This document shows positions 1 through 8,805 of a DNA stretch of 64,000 nucleotides, piece by piece (the first letter of the stretch is position 1; the number at the start of each line of letters is the position of its first letter). A program made the translations under genes and the position numbers. The stretch lies in the NCBI RefSeq assembly GCF_036245865.1, contig NZ_BTTW01000002.1, forward strand, positions 558,001 to 622,000, written 5' to 3'. The stretch is from Corallococcus caeni. GTDB taxonomy: Bacteria; Myxococcota; Myxococcia; Myxococcales; Myxococcaceae. The notes under the pieces are model-generated. The model was not told the DNA's origin. It saw nothing but the letters and a program-made list of their open reading frames with translations, and did no database searches.

Positions 1-55
1 GGGGCGGGCAGTCCGGCGATTTCGCAGGGTTGCCAGTGGGACAAGGAAGCAGATC

Positions 56-262
56 ATGGCAAGTGGTACGGTGAAGTGGTTCAATGATGCGAAGGGTTTT
101 GGGTTCATCACGCAGGACAGCGGTGGTCCGGACGTGTTCTGCCATCACACGGCCATCGTGGCGGACGGTTTCCGCACCCTGGCCGAGGGCCAGAAGGTGG
201 AGTTCGACGTGAAGAAGGGCCCCAAGGGGCTCCAGGCGGAGAACGTCCGCCCGGTCGGCTGA
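56..262 (+). CDS. csp: Cold-shock domain protein (CspA family)
   Basis: A 68-residue single cold-shock domain, the usual length for the family. These small five-stranded barrels bind single-stranded RNA or DNA in the cytoplasm and act as RNA chaperones. The RNP1 motif KGFGFI is at residues 13-18. RNP2 is at about 27-31 as VFCHH, with Cys where Val is usual. The ATG follows an AAGGAAG ribosome site, and only 55 bases of upstream sequence are in the window, so the promoter and any cold-shock leader cannot be judged. A clear intrinsic terminator follows at 301-329. Confidence 0.97.
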   Translation: MASGTVKWFNDAKGFGFITQDSGGPDVFCHHTAIVADGFRTLAEGQKVEFDVKKGPKGLQAENVRPVG

Positions 263-298
263 GCCTTCCGGCTCTGCTGCTTTTCACGCATCCACGAG

Positions 299-331
299 GT
301 CCGGCCTTGAAGGGGCCGGGCCTCTTTTTCG
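299..331 (+). terminator. Intrinsic terminator after the csp gene
   Basis: The stem is CCGGCC (301-306) paired with GGCCGG (314-319) around a 7-base loop, followed by GCCTCTTTTT. It ends the csp transcript about 40 bases after the stop and lies just before the ribosome site of the next gene. Confidence 0.75.
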
Positions 332-354
332 CTCAATGTTTCCCAGGAGGTTCC

Positions 355-546
355 ATGCAGGGAAGGTCCACGAAGCGGCAGAAGGAAATGGCGCGCCAGC
401 AGAAGCAGCGCGAGAAGGACGCCAAGAAGGCCGAGCGCAAGACCGAGAAGGATCAGCGTCCGGCGCGCGGGCCGGGCGAAGAGGATCCCGACATCGCCGG
501 TATCATCCCGGGCCCGCAGCCGCTGCCCGACGCGTTCAACACCTGA
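355..546 (+). CDS. Small Lys/Arg-rich conserved hypothetical protein
   Basis: A 63-residue protein. The start is the ATG at 355, preceded by a strong AGGAGG at 345-350; an upstream in-frame start at 307 would lie inside the csp terminator. The N-terminal two thirds are charged and almost certainly helical (MQGRSTKRQKEMARQQKQRE and onward). The C-terminal third is acidic and proline-rich and ends QPLPDAFNT. There is no signal peptide or membrane segment. I think small proteins of this look occur in other myxobacteria, but I know no function. A nucleic-acid or ribosome-associated role would be a guess from charge alone. Confidence 0.75.
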   Translation: MQGRSTKRQKEMARQQKQREKDAKKAERKTEKDQRPARGPGEEDPDIAGIIPGPQPLPDAFNT

Positions 547-602
547 GTCTGATGAAGCAACACCGCCCCGGCCCATGAGGGCACCGGGGCGGCGGTGGGC
601 GA

Positions 603-623
603 GGGGCCGGTGGGCCCCTTTTT
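603..623 (+). terminator. Intrinsic terminator
   Basis: GGGGCC (603-608) pairs with GGCCCC (613-618) and is followed directly by TTTTT (619-623). A second GC-rich hairpin, CGCCCCGG (564-571) with CCGGGGCG (584-591), lies just upstream without a T tract. Together they end the small basic-protein transcript before the convergent gene at 652-873. Confidence 0.75.
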
Positions 624-651
624 CATGTCCGCACGCGCGCTTCCGCGTGGG

Positions 652-873
652 CTAGCCCAGGCCGTATCTCAACCGCTCCTTGTCCTCCGCGCGGTTGTAC
701 GCGGTGGCCGCGGCGATGACGTGGCACACCCAGCCGAGGATGCCGCCCGTGCCCAGCCAGAAGCCGGGCGTGACGATGAGCCAGAAGACCCCGCGCAGGA
801 TGTCACCGTTGTAGATCTGCCCCACGCCGGGGATGAAGAACGACAGCAGCGCAGCAAGACCGGGACGCGACAT
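652..873 (-). CDS. TM2-domain-like small membrane protein
   Basis: A 73-residue protein starting at the ATG (873) behind AAGGAGGAACGAATCTC, which rejects the longer frame reaching 1011. Two hydrophobic segments are visible, about residues 6-16 and 29-58, with the motif FIPGVGQIYNGD at 13-24. That motif matches the turn typical of TM2-domain proteins (PGxGQxYxG). It is probably an inner-membrane protein of unknown role. It is convergent with the upstream basic-protein gene and divergent from the hybrid kinase, with 136 bp between the two starts. Confidence 0.8.
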   Translation of the reverse strand: MSRPGLAALLSFFIPGVGQIYNGDILRGVFWLIVTPGFWLGTGGILGWVCHVIAAATAYNRAEDKERLRYGLG

Positions 874-1009
874 GAGATTCGTTCCTCCTTGTCCCTTCCT
901 ACGGTCCCGGAGGAGGCCCATTGCATCGCCCGCCGGACACCGCCTGCCTGCCGGGCGGGCCTCCCCGCGGACGGGGTGCAACGCCCTGCCGTCCCCGCTA
1001 GCATGACGC

Positions 1010-3562
1010 ATGTTCCTCCGGCCCTGGCGTCACGGCCCTGAAGGGACGGGGGGAGTCATCATCCAAGGTCGTTCCCAGGCCCGTGTGGCGGCGTTCCCGG
1101 TCCGGGGCCTCGTGGAGGTCCTCGCGCTGACGGCGGTGTACCTGCTGGCGGCGCGGGTGGCGCTGTCGCTGTCCGCGGAGAAGAGCCACATCTGTCCCGT
1201 CTGGTTGCCGTCGGGCGTGGCCCTGGGCGGGCTGCTGCTCCTGGGCGTGTCGCGCTGGCCCGCGGTGGCGCTGGGCGCGGGCGTGGTGGCGTACGCCATG
1301 GGCGTGACCCCGGGCGTGGGGCTGTCCGTCGTGCTGGGCTCCACGCTGGAGGCGGTGCTGGCGGCGCTGCTGTTCCGGCGGATGGAGGGCGCGCGGGAGC
1401 TGCACCGCGTGCGCGACGTCGTGGGGCTGGGCGGGGGCGCGGGGCTGGGGGCGCTCGTGGGCGCGGGGCTGGGCACGCTGGGGCTGGTGCAGGCCGAGGT
1501 GGTGCCCGCGGCGCTGTGGGGCCCCTCCGGCTGGCTGTGGTGGATGGCGGACCTGCTGGGCATGGTGCTGGTGACGCCGGTGCTGTTCCTGCGCAGGCCG
1601 CGGCGCGCGGAGCGGTCGTGGGAGGCGCTGCTGCTGCTGTCGCTGACGGCGGCGGTGTGCGTGGGCGTCTTCGCCTTCCCCCGGCCGGGCTCCGGGGCGG
1701 CGCACGCGCTGACGTTCCTGCTCTTTCCGCTGACGGCGTGGGCGGCCCTGGGCTTCGGGCTGCGGGGCGGGGCGCTGTCGTCGCTCACCGTCGCGCTGGC
1801 GGCCATCGCCGGCACCGCGCGGGAGCTGGGGCCGTTCTTCATGGCGGACCTGCCGCACCGGGGGCTGGTGGTGCTGCAGCTCTTCATCGGCATCACCGCG
1901 CTGACGGGCCTGCTGCTCGCGGCGGCCCGCGCGGAGCGCCGCCAGGCGGTGGAGCTGCTGGAGCTCCTGGCCACCACCGTGCGCGCGGTGCACGAAGGCG
2001 TGCTCATCTGCGAGGTGCGCGAGCCGGGCGTGCTCAACACCGTGTTCGCCAACGAGGCCCTCTGCGCGCTGGTGGGCCGGCGGCGCGAGGAGCTGGTGGG
2101 CACGGCGCCCGGGGAGCTGCTGGCGTCCGGCGACGGCGGGGACCGGCAGCGGCTCTTGGAGGCGCTGCGCGAGGAGCGCTCGCTGCGCGCGGAGGTGGCG
2201 CTGACGCGGCCGGACGGCACGCGCGTGTGGAGCGAGATGCAGCTGTCCCCGGTGCGCGCCAACGGCGAGGCCGTGACGCACTTCGTGGCCACCCACCGCG
2301 ACGTCACCGCGACGAAGGAGCTGCAGGCGCGGCTGGTGGCCGCCGAGCGCGTGGCCGCCGTGGGCACGCTGGCCGCGGGCGTGGGCCATGAAATCAACAA
2401 CCCGCTGGCCTACCTGTTGATCAACCTGGACGCCGCCCAGCACGACCTGGCCGCGCAAGGGACGGCGGCCCCGGAGGGTGTGCGCGACGCGCTCGCCTGC
2501 GTGCGCGAGGCCCAGGAGGGCGCGGAGCGCATCCGACTCATCGTGAGGGACCTCCAGGTGTTCAGCCGCGAGGGCGCGCCGGAGCGCGGGCTGGTGGACC
2601 TGAACGCGCTGGTGCCCCCCGCGGTGCGCGTGGTGCTGCACGCCCTGCGCACGCGCGCGCGGCTGGTGGAGGACTTCGGGCCCGTGCCCCGCGTGCTGGG
2701 CAGCGAGGCGCGGCTGGGGCAGGTGCTGCTCAACCTGCTGGTGAACGCCCTGCAGGCCATCCCGGAGGGGGACCCCGGCCGCCACGAGGTGCGCGTGCGC
2801 ACCAGCACGGACGCGTCCGGCCACGCGCGCGTGGAGGTGGAGGACACGGGCGGCGGCATCCCGCCGGATGTGCTGCCGCGCATCTTCGACCCGTTCTTCA
2901 CCACCAAGGGCAGCGCCGAGGGCACCGGCCTGGGGCTGGCCATCTGCCAGCAGATCGTCCGCACGCACGGCGGCGAGCTGCGCGTGCACAGCGTGCCGGG
3001 GCAGGGCGCCACCTTCACGCTGCTCCTGCCGCCCGCGCCCGTGCAGAGCGCGGGCAGCCCCCAGGCCCCGTCGCCGCGCGGCGCGGGGGCTTCAAGGCGG
3101 GCCGCGGCGGCCTCCGGGCGCAGGGGGCGGGTGCTCATCGTGGACGACGAGCCCCGGCTGGCGCAGTCCATGCGCCTGTTGCTGGAGCCTGACCACGACG
3201 TCGTCGCCGTCACGCGCGGCGAGGACGCGCTGGCGAGGGTGGCCGGGGGCGAGTCCTTCGACGTGGTGCTGTGCGACCTGCAGATGCCGGAGATGGACGG
3301 CATCGCGGTGTACCGGCGGCTCCAGCAGGAGGCGCCCGCGCTGGTGTCGCGGGTGGTGTTCATCTCCGGCGGAGCGTCGTCGCCGGAGGCGCGCGCGTTC
3401 ATGGAGACCGTGGCCAATCCGGTGCTGGAGAAGCCGGTGCGCCCGGACGTGCTGCTGGCCACCGTGGAGGCGGTGCTGGAGGCCGGCCCCCCTGAGTCGC
3501 GGCAAGCCGCGGCCCTGGAGGTGGTGGCGCGCGGCGCGGTGGGCGGCACGCGCCGCGGCTAG
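1010..3562 (+). CDS. MASE1-PAS hybrid sensor histidine kinase with C-terminal receiver
   Basis: An 850-residue membrane hybrid kinase. Residues about 30-305 form a multi-helix MASE1-type sensor (ALSLSAEKSHICPVWLPSGV near the start). A PAS domain spans about 315-435 and ends in the usual TxxK linker. The dimerisation domain has phospho-acceptor His460 in GHEINNPL. The ATPase domain follows (N box near NLLVNALQAI, G boxes DTGGGIPP and GTGLGLAIC). The C-terminal receiver is about residues 705-830 with phospho-acceptor Asp756 in CDLQMPEMDG. MASE1 signals are mostly unknown. No separate response regulator lies nearby, so output probably goes through the receiver to a distant partner. The ATG at 1010 has no good ribosome site, so the true start could be a GTG near 1083. 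Confidence 0.93.
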   Translation: MFLRPWRHGPEGTGGVIIQGRSQARVAAFPVRGLVEVLALTAVYLLAARVALSLSAEKSHICPVWLPSGVALGGLLLLGVSRWPAVALGAGVVAYAMGVTPGVGLSVVLGSTLEAVLAALLFRRMEGARELHRVRDVVGLGGGAGLGALVGAGLGTLGLVQAEVVPAALWGPSGWLWWMADLLGMVLVTPVLFLRRPRRAERSWEALLLLSLTAAVCVGVFAFPRPGSGAAHALTFLLFPLTAWAALGFGLRGGALSSLTVALAAIAGTARELGPFFMADLPHRGLVVLQLFIGITALTGLLLAAARAERRQAVELLELLATTVRAVHEGVLICEVREPGVLNTVFANEALCALVGRRREELVGTAPGELLASGDGGDRQRLLEALREERSLRAEVALTRPDGTRVWSEMQLSPVRANGEAVTHFVATHRDVTATKELQARLVAAERVAAVGTLAAGVGHEINNPLAYLLINLDAAQHDLAAQGTAAPEGVRDALACVREAQEGAERIRLIVRDLQVFSREGAPERGLVDLNALVPPAVRVVLHALRTRARLVEDFGPVPRVLGSEARLGQVLLNLLVNALQAIPEGDPGRHEVRVRTSTDASGHARVEVEDTGGGIPPDVLPRIFDPFFTTKGSAEGTGLGLAICQQIVRTHGGELRVHSVPGQGATFTLLLPPAPVQSAGSPQAPSPRGAGASRRAAAASGRRGRVLIVDDEPRLAQSMRLLLEPDHDVVAVTRGEDALARVAGGESFDVVLCDLQMPEMDGIAVYRRLQQEAPALVSRVVFISGGASSPEARAFMETVANPVLEKPVRPDVLLATVEAVLEAGPPESRQAAALEVVARGAVGGTRRG

Positions 3563-3569
3563 CCGCGCC

Positions 3570-4160
3570 TCAGACGCGCAGCCACTTGCGGGCAGTGGGG
3601 CCGAAGAAGCGCACCACGCTGCCCACCAGGAAGAAGCGCACCGAGCGGCCGATGACGGACGCCAGCAGGAAGCGCTCCAGCGGCACCGACACCAGGCCGC
3701 TGCCAATGGCGACGATCTTGAACGGCGTGGGCAGGATGGAGCACAGGAGCGCCAGCACCCAGAAGTTCCTGCCCAACAGCTCACCCACCGTGCCGGACAC
3801 GCCAAAGCGGTCCACGCGCACGTCCAGGTCGATGTGCAGCAGTTGCGTGATGCCCTCGCCCACGCCCGCCCCCAGCGCGTAGCCGATGAGGCCGCCCACC
3901 AGGCTCGCCAGGGTGCCCAGCAGGCAGTAGCGCACCCACTTCTTCGGCTGGGCGAGCACCATGGGCACCAGCACCGCGAAGGGCGGGATGGGGAAGACGG
4001 ACCCGTCCACCACCGACACCGCCATCATCGTGGCGAGCGCGTGCGGGGTGGAGGACGCGGCCTCCACGCGCAGGTACAGCCGGCGGTACCAGGACAGCTT
4101 CGGGGCGTCAGCGGCCGGGGAGGCCGGGGCGGGAGGCGAGGAGGGCTCTGTGGGAGACAT
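3570..4160 (-). CDS. VTT-domain (DedA/YqaA-like) membrane protein
   Basis: A 196-residue inner-membrane protein. The start MSPTEP (4160) is chosen over the frame reaching 4286 because the extra N-terminus is arginine-rich antisense-like sequence. A Pro/Ala-rich cytoplasmic N-terminus (about 1-25) precedes several hydrophobic segments with the family-like stretches DGSVFPIPPFAVLVPMVL and SILPTPFKIVAIGSGL, the second resembling the re-entrant loop of VTT/DedA proteins. Relatives of this fold include phospholipid scramblases and undecaprenyl-phosphate translocases; the substrate here cannot be told. It converges with the hybrid kinase, whose stop is 7 bp away. Confidence 0.82.
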   Translation of the reverse strand: MSPTEPSSPPAPASPAADAPKLSWYRRLYLRVEAASSTPHALATMMAVSVVDGSVFPIPPFAVLVPMVLAQPKKWVRYCLLGTLASLVGGLIGYALGAGVGEGITQLLHIDLDVRVDRFGVSGTVGELLGRNFWVLALLCSILPTPFKIVAIGSGLVSVPLERFLLASVIGRSVRFFLVGSVVRFFGPTARKWLRV

Positions 4161-4276
4161 GCGGGGGCGCACCCTAGCGGAACCGGGGGCCCTTGCCACC
4201 GGGACGCCGGGCCCGGATGCCTGCCTGATTGGAATGCGCCCCCTGCCCCTGGGTCTTACACACGGGGAAGGTGACC

Positions 4277-4933
4277 ATGTCCGCACAAGAAACCGTGGAA
4301 CGCGCCATGGGCGCGCTGAAGGTGTTTCCCCTGCCGTCGGCGGTCCTGTTTCCGCACACCGTGATTCCCCTGCACATCTTCGAGCCGCGCTACCGGGCGC
4401 TGGTGAAGGACGCGCTCGCCACGGACCGGGTGCTGGCGCTGGGCCAGCTGGAGCCCGGCTGGGAGGGCAACTACGGGGGCCGCCCGCCGCTGCAGCCCCT
4501 GATGTGCGCGGGCGTCATCGTCTGGGACGAGCAGGTGGAGGACGGGCGCTACAACATCCTCCTGCAGGGCGTCAGCCGGGTGCGGCTGGTGGAGGAGCTG
4601 GCGCCGGGCACGCTCTACCGCCAGGTGCGCGCCCAGGTGCTGCCGGATGCCCCCTACACGGGGCCGGAGGAGGAGCAGCTGCGCCAGGCCGTCTTCGAGC
4701 TGGCCGGCCGGGTGCCCCCCTCGTTCGCGGAGAGCCTGCTGCCGGTGGCCGCGCGCACCGGGGGCGGCATGCTGGCGGACGTGGTGGCGTCCGCGCTGGT
4801 GCCGGAGCCCGGGCGGCGGCAGGAGTTGCTGGAGGAGCTGGACGTCCGGCGCCGCCTGGAGGCGGTGCTGGGGGACGTGAGCGACCTCCTGGGCCAGCTG
4901 CAGCCCATGCGCCCCAGCGGACCGCTGAACTAG
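4277..4933 (+). CDS. LON-domain (PUA-like) protein
   Basis: A 218-residue stand-alone LON N-terminal domain protein, lacking the ATPase and protease parts of Lon. The start at 4277 follows GGGGAAGGTGA; a longer frame from 4229 has no ribosome site. The diagnostic opening VFPLPSAVLFPHTVIPLHIF is at about residues 15-34, followed by EPRYRALVKDAL, and a helical second half (about 120-215) resembles the helical bundle of the Lon substrate-binding region. Such proteins are found widely in bacteria without a settled role; binding of unfolded protein is plausible by homology. It looks monocistronic. Confidence 0.9.
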   Translation: MSAQETVERAMGALKVFPLPSAVLFPHTVIPLHIFEPRYRALVKDALATDRVLALGQLEPGWEGNYGGRPPLQPLMCAGVIVWDEQVEDGRYNILLQGVSRVRLVEELAPGTLYRQVRAQVLPDAPYTGPEEEQLRQAVFELAGRVPPSFAESLLPVAARTGGGMLADVVASALVPEPGRRQELLEELDVRRRLEAVLGDVSDLLGQLQPMRPSGPLN

Positions 4934-5061
4934 CGGCGCGGGCCTCCAGGGCCCCGCGGAACTGAACGGCCGGGGCGGGGGGCCGCATCCTCCGCTTGCC
5001 CTGGCCCCCCCATGCGCGCATTGCTCGGGGCCTCACGCCTCTTGAGGGAGAGCGACGCACC

Positions 5062-6954
5062 ATGCGGCTCGTGAAGATTGGCATCGCCAGCGTCAACACC
5101 ACCGTGGGCGCCTTCCCGGCGAACACCGACCGCGTGCTGGACCTGGCGAGGAAGATGGCGGCGGAGGACGTCACGCTGGGCGTCTTCCCTGAACAGGTCA
5201 TCGCGGGCTACCCCGCCGAGGACCTGGTCCAGTGGCAGGGCTTCATCGACCGCCAGTGGCCGGAGCTGGAGCGCTTCGCGAGGGAGACCGCGGCGCTGCC
5301 CCTGGTGAGCATCCTGGGCGTGGGCGTGGCCCTCCAGGGCGTGCGCCTCAACTGCGCGGCGGTGGTGGCGGGCGGCAAGGTGCTGGGCCTGGTCCCGAAG
5401 GAGAAGCTGCCCACGTACAACGTCTTCTACGAGGGCCGCACGTTCGGCCACGGCCAGCCCGGCATGGCGGAGGAGCACCGGGGCGTGCCGCTGGGCGACT
5501 ACCTGTTCCAGTTCGACTTCGGCACGGTGGCGCCGGAGGTGTGCGAGGACATCTGGAGCGCGGACGGCCCCATGCGCCGGCGCGCGTACTCCGGCGGCGA
5601 GCTGGTGGTGAACCTGTCCGCGTCCCCCTTCCGGCTGGGCTTCTGGGAGACGCGCCGCGAGCTCATCGCCACGCGCGCGTCCGACCACCAGGTGACCATC
5701 GCCTACGCGAACGCGGTGGGCAGCAACGACGGCCTCATCTTCGACGGCGGCGGCTTCATCAACCAGAACGGCCGCCACGTGCTGGAGACGCCGCGCTTCC
5801 AGCAGGGCTTCACCACCGCCGTGGTGGACCTGGACCGCACGCTGCGCCTGCGCACGGAGAACACCACCTGGCGCGTGGACCAGGAGTCGTGGGTGTCCGC
5901 GGGCGGCAGGAAGGTGCCCACCCTGGACTGCACCCGGGCGGTGAAGACGCGGCGCGAGCAGCTGCCCTATCCCGTGCCCGCGCACCGCAGCTTCTTCCTG
6001 CCCGCGCCGGACACCCGCCGCACCGCGCGCGTGGCGCTGTGCGAGGACATCCTGGACGCGCTGTCCCTGGGCGTGGGCGACTACTTCGAGAAGACGCGCG
6101 CCTTCAAGCTGTTCGGCATCGCGCTGTCGGGCGGGCGGGACTCGCTGCTCACGCTGCTCATCGCGCACCGGTACGCGAAGCGCGCGCGGCCGGACAACCC
6201 GGGCTCGCTCATCCAGGCGTTCTACATGCCCAGCCCCTACTCCAGCCAGCAGACGCGCGACGCGGCGGAGACCATCGCGCGCGAATTGGGCGTGCCCTTC
6301 CAGGTGGTCTCCATCGAGGAGGCCTTCGAGCGGGAGAAGGCCGCCGCCCAGCAGATGCTGGGCGAGGCGAAGCTCACCCCCATCACCGAGCAGAACATCC
6401 AGGCCCGCATCCGCGCGCAGCGCATGTGGAACTGGAGCAACTCCTGCGGCGGCCTGTTCCTGCAGACGGGCAACATGAGCGAGAAGTCCGTGGGCTACAC
6501 CACCATCGGCGGCGACCTGATGGGCGCGCTCGCGGTCATCGCCAACGTGCCCAAGACGGTGGTGATGTACCTCTTGGACTACCTCCAGGAGACCACCGGC
6601 TACGAAGGCATCCGCAAGGTGCTGGCCAAGCCCGCCGGGCCGGAGCTGGCGCATGATCAGGTGGGCGAGGAGGAGCTGATGCCCTTCCCCATCCTGGACG
6701 CGTGCTTCTACTTGCACGCGGGCGAGAAGCTCACCCCGGTGGAGATGCGCACCGCGCTCACCGCGATGTTCCCGGAGGTGGACGCGCAGCGGCTGGGCGG
6801 CTACGTGGACCGCTTCGTGCGCCTGTTCCAGCAGTCCATCTACAAGTGGGTGCAGGCGCCGCTGTCCCTGCACATCGGCAACCTGGACCTGGACCGCGAA
6901 CGCGCGCTGCAATTGCCTGTCGTCACCGGCTCGGCGTGGCTGCGCGACGCGTGA
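5062..6954 (+). CDS. nadE: Glutamine-dependent NAD+ synthetase
   Basis: A 630-residue two-domain enzyme that amidates deamido-NAD+ to NAD+ with ATP, taking ammonia from glutamine. The start ATG at 5062 follows GAGGGAGAG. The N-terminal nitrilase-fold glutaminase (about 1-290) has the expected triad: Glu44 in FPEQ, Lys113 in VPKEKLP and Cys161 in EVCEDIW. The C-terminal synthetase has the ATP-pyrophosphatase loop SGGRDS (an Arg at the variable position) and the region QTGNMSEKSVGYTTIGGD typical of NadE. Length matches the eukaryote-like/actinobacterial long form. It appears monocistronic and ends before a hairpin at 6992. Confidence 0.96.
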   Translation: MRLVKIGIASVNTTVGAFPANTDRVLDLARKMAAEDVTLGVFPEQVIAGYPAEDLVQWQGFIDRQWPELERFARETAALPLVSILGVGVALQGVRLNCAAVVAGGKVLGLVPKEKLPTYNVFYEGRTFGHGQPGMAEEHRGVPLGDYLFQFDFGTVAPEVCEDIWSADGPMRRRAYSGGELVVNLSASPFRLGFWETRRELIATRASDHQVTIAYANAVGSNDGLIFDGGGFINQNGRHVLETPRFQQGFTTAVVDLDRTLRLRTENTTWRVDQESWVSAGGRKVPTLDCTRAVKTRREQLPYPVPAHRSFFLPAPDTRRTARVALCEDILDALSLGVGDYFEKTRAFKLFGIALSGGRDSLLTLLIAHRYAKRARPDNPGSLIQAFYMPSPYSSQQTRDAAETIARELGVPFQVVSIEEAFEREKAAAQQMLGEAKLTPITEQNIQARIRAQRMWNWSNSCGGLFLQTGNMSEKSVGYTTIGGDLMGALAVIANVPKTVVMYLLDYLQETTGYEGIRKVLAKPAGPELAHDQVGEEELMPFPILDACFYLHAGEKLTPVEMRTALTAMFPEVDAQRLGGYVDRFVRLFQQSIYKWVQAPLSLHIGNLDLDRERALQLPVVTGSAWLRDA

Positions 6955-6991
6955 CGAATGTCTTTCAACGTCTGTATTTGACGCTGGGCAG

Positions 6992-7016
6992 GGGGGCGTC
7001 CGGGCCCTCCGCCCCC
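6992..7016 (+). terminator. Possible terminator hairpins after nadE
   Basis: GGGGGC (6992-6997) can pair with GCCCCC (7011-7016). A second hairpin, GTGGCT (7022-7027) with AGCCAC (7032-7037), follows. Neither has a T tract, so termination here is only suggested. The stretch to the next start (7156) presumably also holds that gene's promoter. Confidence 0.35.
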
Positions 7017-7155
7017 GTGAAGTGGCTCTGAAGCCACGCCTCCTCCCCTGGAGGGGGGACGGGCAGGTCAGCTGTCTTTGACCTTCCGCGCAAGGCTTGC
7101 CGGACGTCCCTCGCACGACAACCTTCATGTCAGTCAGTCGACGATGGAGGGTTGG

Positions 7156-8292
7156 ATGAAAGCAAAGATTCTGGCGGGCGCCATCGCGGCGCTCATGTAT
7201 GGGACGGGCGCAGGTGCGGCGGAGAAGGATTGCCCTCCAGGGCAGACCGCGGTCCCCAAGGACAAGTCGGCGCAGTCTTCCCAGGGCAACGTTCAGGAGG
7301 AGGACCTCACCATCGAGGAAGCGCCGGTGGATGAATCGCTTCAAGGCACGGGCGGCAGCGGCCAGTCCGGGTCGTCGATGGAGGGCTCCTCGAAGAACCT
7401 GGGCACCAGCGACCAGGGCCTGAGCAGCCCCAGCGCGAGTGGCACGGGCGGCAGCGGCGCGGTGTACCTGAACATGCCGCTGCGGTGCGAGCCGGTGAAC
7501 AACCAGTCCGGTACGGGCGGCAGCGGCGCCAGTGGCATCACGCCGCAGACCGAGCCGACTCCTCCGCCTCCCGCGGTCGAGCCCCCCGCGCCTCCGCCTC
7601 CGCCTCCGTCCGGCTCCAGCAGCGGCGGCATGAGCCAGCAGGACAGCTCACTGTCTGGCCATGAGGCCACGGGCGGCAGCGGCATGAGCACGCCTCCTCC
7701 GAGCTACACGCCCACGGCGTCGGCCAATGAGGTCCAGCCGCTGGAGGTGGAGAAGAAGAACAAGAACAAGAACAAGGGTCTGACGCTCCTCATCGGTGGC
7801 GGTGTGGAAGGCTACACCGGCGCCCTGGCTCCGCAGCTCGCCCCCGGCCCCTCCGCGGCCGTGACGGCGTCGCTCAAGCCGACGTCCGTCCTGGGCGTCG
7901 AGGTCGGCTACTCCGGTGCCTTGAACAACATCAAGGACGCGGGCGCCGCGGGTGCGGACAGCGGCCCGGACCTGGTGCGCAACGGTGGTCAGGCGGCCCT
8001 GACGCTCGCCATCGCGCCGACGGCGGTGCAGCCGTACCTGCTGGGCGGCATCGGCATCAGCAACTACCACTTCCGTGGCGGTGAGGCGCTCGGCTACAGC
8101 GACGACACCGTGGGCAACGTGCCGGCGGGCGTGGGCGTGCGCGGCCACTTCGGCCACTTCACGGCGGACCTGCGTGGCTACTACAACTTCCTGTTCGACA
8201 AGCAGTTCGCTCCGGACATCGATCCGGGCGGCAGCGACCCGTCGGGCGGCGGCAGCTACACCACCACGCTGAACGTGGGTGGCACGTTCTGA
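7156..8292 (+). CDS. Outer-membrane beta-barrel protein with GTGGSG repeats and proline-rich linker
   Basis: A 378-residue exported protein. The start at 7156 follows GATGGAGGG and gives a clean signal peptide (MKAKILAGAIAALMYGTGAGA). After cleavage comes a low-complexity region carrying four copies of (G/A)TGGSG between about residues 65 and 180, interrupted by a Pro-rich run near 145-160. A basic KKNKNKNKG stretch (about 200) leads into a C-terminal barrel-like domain of alternating strands (LTLLIGGGVEGYTG to the final LNVGGTF). The C-terminal third resembles OmpA/OmpW-type eight-strand barrels. The repeat region may span or coat the cell surface. A strong terminator follows. Confidence 0.8.
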   Translation: MKAKILAGAIAALMYGTGAGAAEKDCPPGQTAVPKDKSAQSSQGNVQEEDLTIEEAPVDESLQGTGGSGQSGSSMEGSSKNLGTSDQGLSSPSASGTGGSGAVYLNMPLRCEPVNNQSGTGGSGASGITPQTEPTPPPPAVEPPAPPPPPPSGSSSGGMSQQDSSLSGHEATGGSGMSTPPPSYTPTASANEVQPLEVEKKNKNKNKGLTLLIGGGVEGYTGALAPQLAPGPSAAVTASLKPTSVLGVEVGYSGALNNIKDAGAAGADSGPDLVRNGGQAALTLAIAPTAVQPYLLGGIGISNYHFRGGEALGYSDDTVGNVPAGVGVRGHFGHFTADLRGYYNFLFDKQFAPDIDPGGSDPSGGGSYTTTLNVGGTF

Positions 8293-8331
8293 CCTGAAGT
8301 TTCAGTCACGGCCTCCATGGCAGGAGCGGGC

Positions 8332-8376
8332 GGCGGGGTCTCCGGAATCATCCGGAGCCCCGCCGTCACTTTTTTA
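8332..8376 (+). terminator. Strong intrinsic terminator
   Basis: GGCGGGG-T-CTCCGGA (8332-8346) pairs with TCCGGAG-CCCCGCC (8351-8364) around the loop ATCA, with one bulged T. A run of six T starts at 8370. It ends the barrel-protein transcript. Confidence 0.88.
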
Positions 8377-8472
8377 TTCCGGCGCGGGGGCCGGGCTTTC
8401 AAGGAGGCAGGAGGCTTCGCCCGGCGTTAGAGTGCGCATTTTTCCATGGCGGATTCCCGCCGAGGAGCCTGC

Positions 8473-8796
8473 ATGAGCTTGAAGACGGAAGACGTGAAGG
8501 TCGGGACCGGCACGGAAGCGGTCGCGGGCAAGCGGGTGACGGTCCACTACGTGGGCACGCTCACCGACGGCAAGAAGTTCGACAGCAGCCGGGACCGCGG
8601 GCAGGGCTTCACCTTCTCGCTGGGCGCGGGCCAGGTCATCCAGGGCTGGGACCAGGGCGTCGCGGGCATGAAGGTGGGCGGCGTCCGCAAGCTCACCATC
8701 CCGCCGGAGCTGGGGTACGGCTCGCGCGGCGCGGCCGGTGTGATTCCCCCCAACGCCACCCTCCTTTTCGAGGTGGAACTGTTGGACGTTCGTTAG
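8473..8796 (+). CDS. FKBP-type peptidyl-prolyl isomerase
   Basis: A 107-residue single FKBP domain without a signal peptide, so cytoplasmic. These enzymes catalyse cis-trans isomerisation of Xaa-Pro bonds during folding. The start at 8473 follows GAGGAG. Hallmark segments are VTVHYVGTLTDGKKFDSS (about 23-40), FSLGAGQVIQGWDQGVAGM (about 47-65), and IPPELGYGSRGAAGVIPPN, which carries the active-site aromatic and loop residues. Its stop codon lies within the ribosome site of the thioredoxin gene 9 bp downstream, so the two are co-transcribed folding factors. Confidence 0.96.
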   Translation: MSLKTEDVKVGTGTEAVAGKRVTVHYVGTLTDGKKFDSSRDRGQGFTFSLGAGQVIQGWDQGVAGMKVGGVRKLTIPPELGYGSRGAAGVIPPNATLLFEVELLDVR

Positions 8797-8805
8797 GAGG
8801 TCATC

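Noticed and set aside
4277-4933. Truncated Lon protease
   Set aside because: The stand-alone LON domain has its own start, ribosome site and normal end; it matches a known separate family rather than a fragment.
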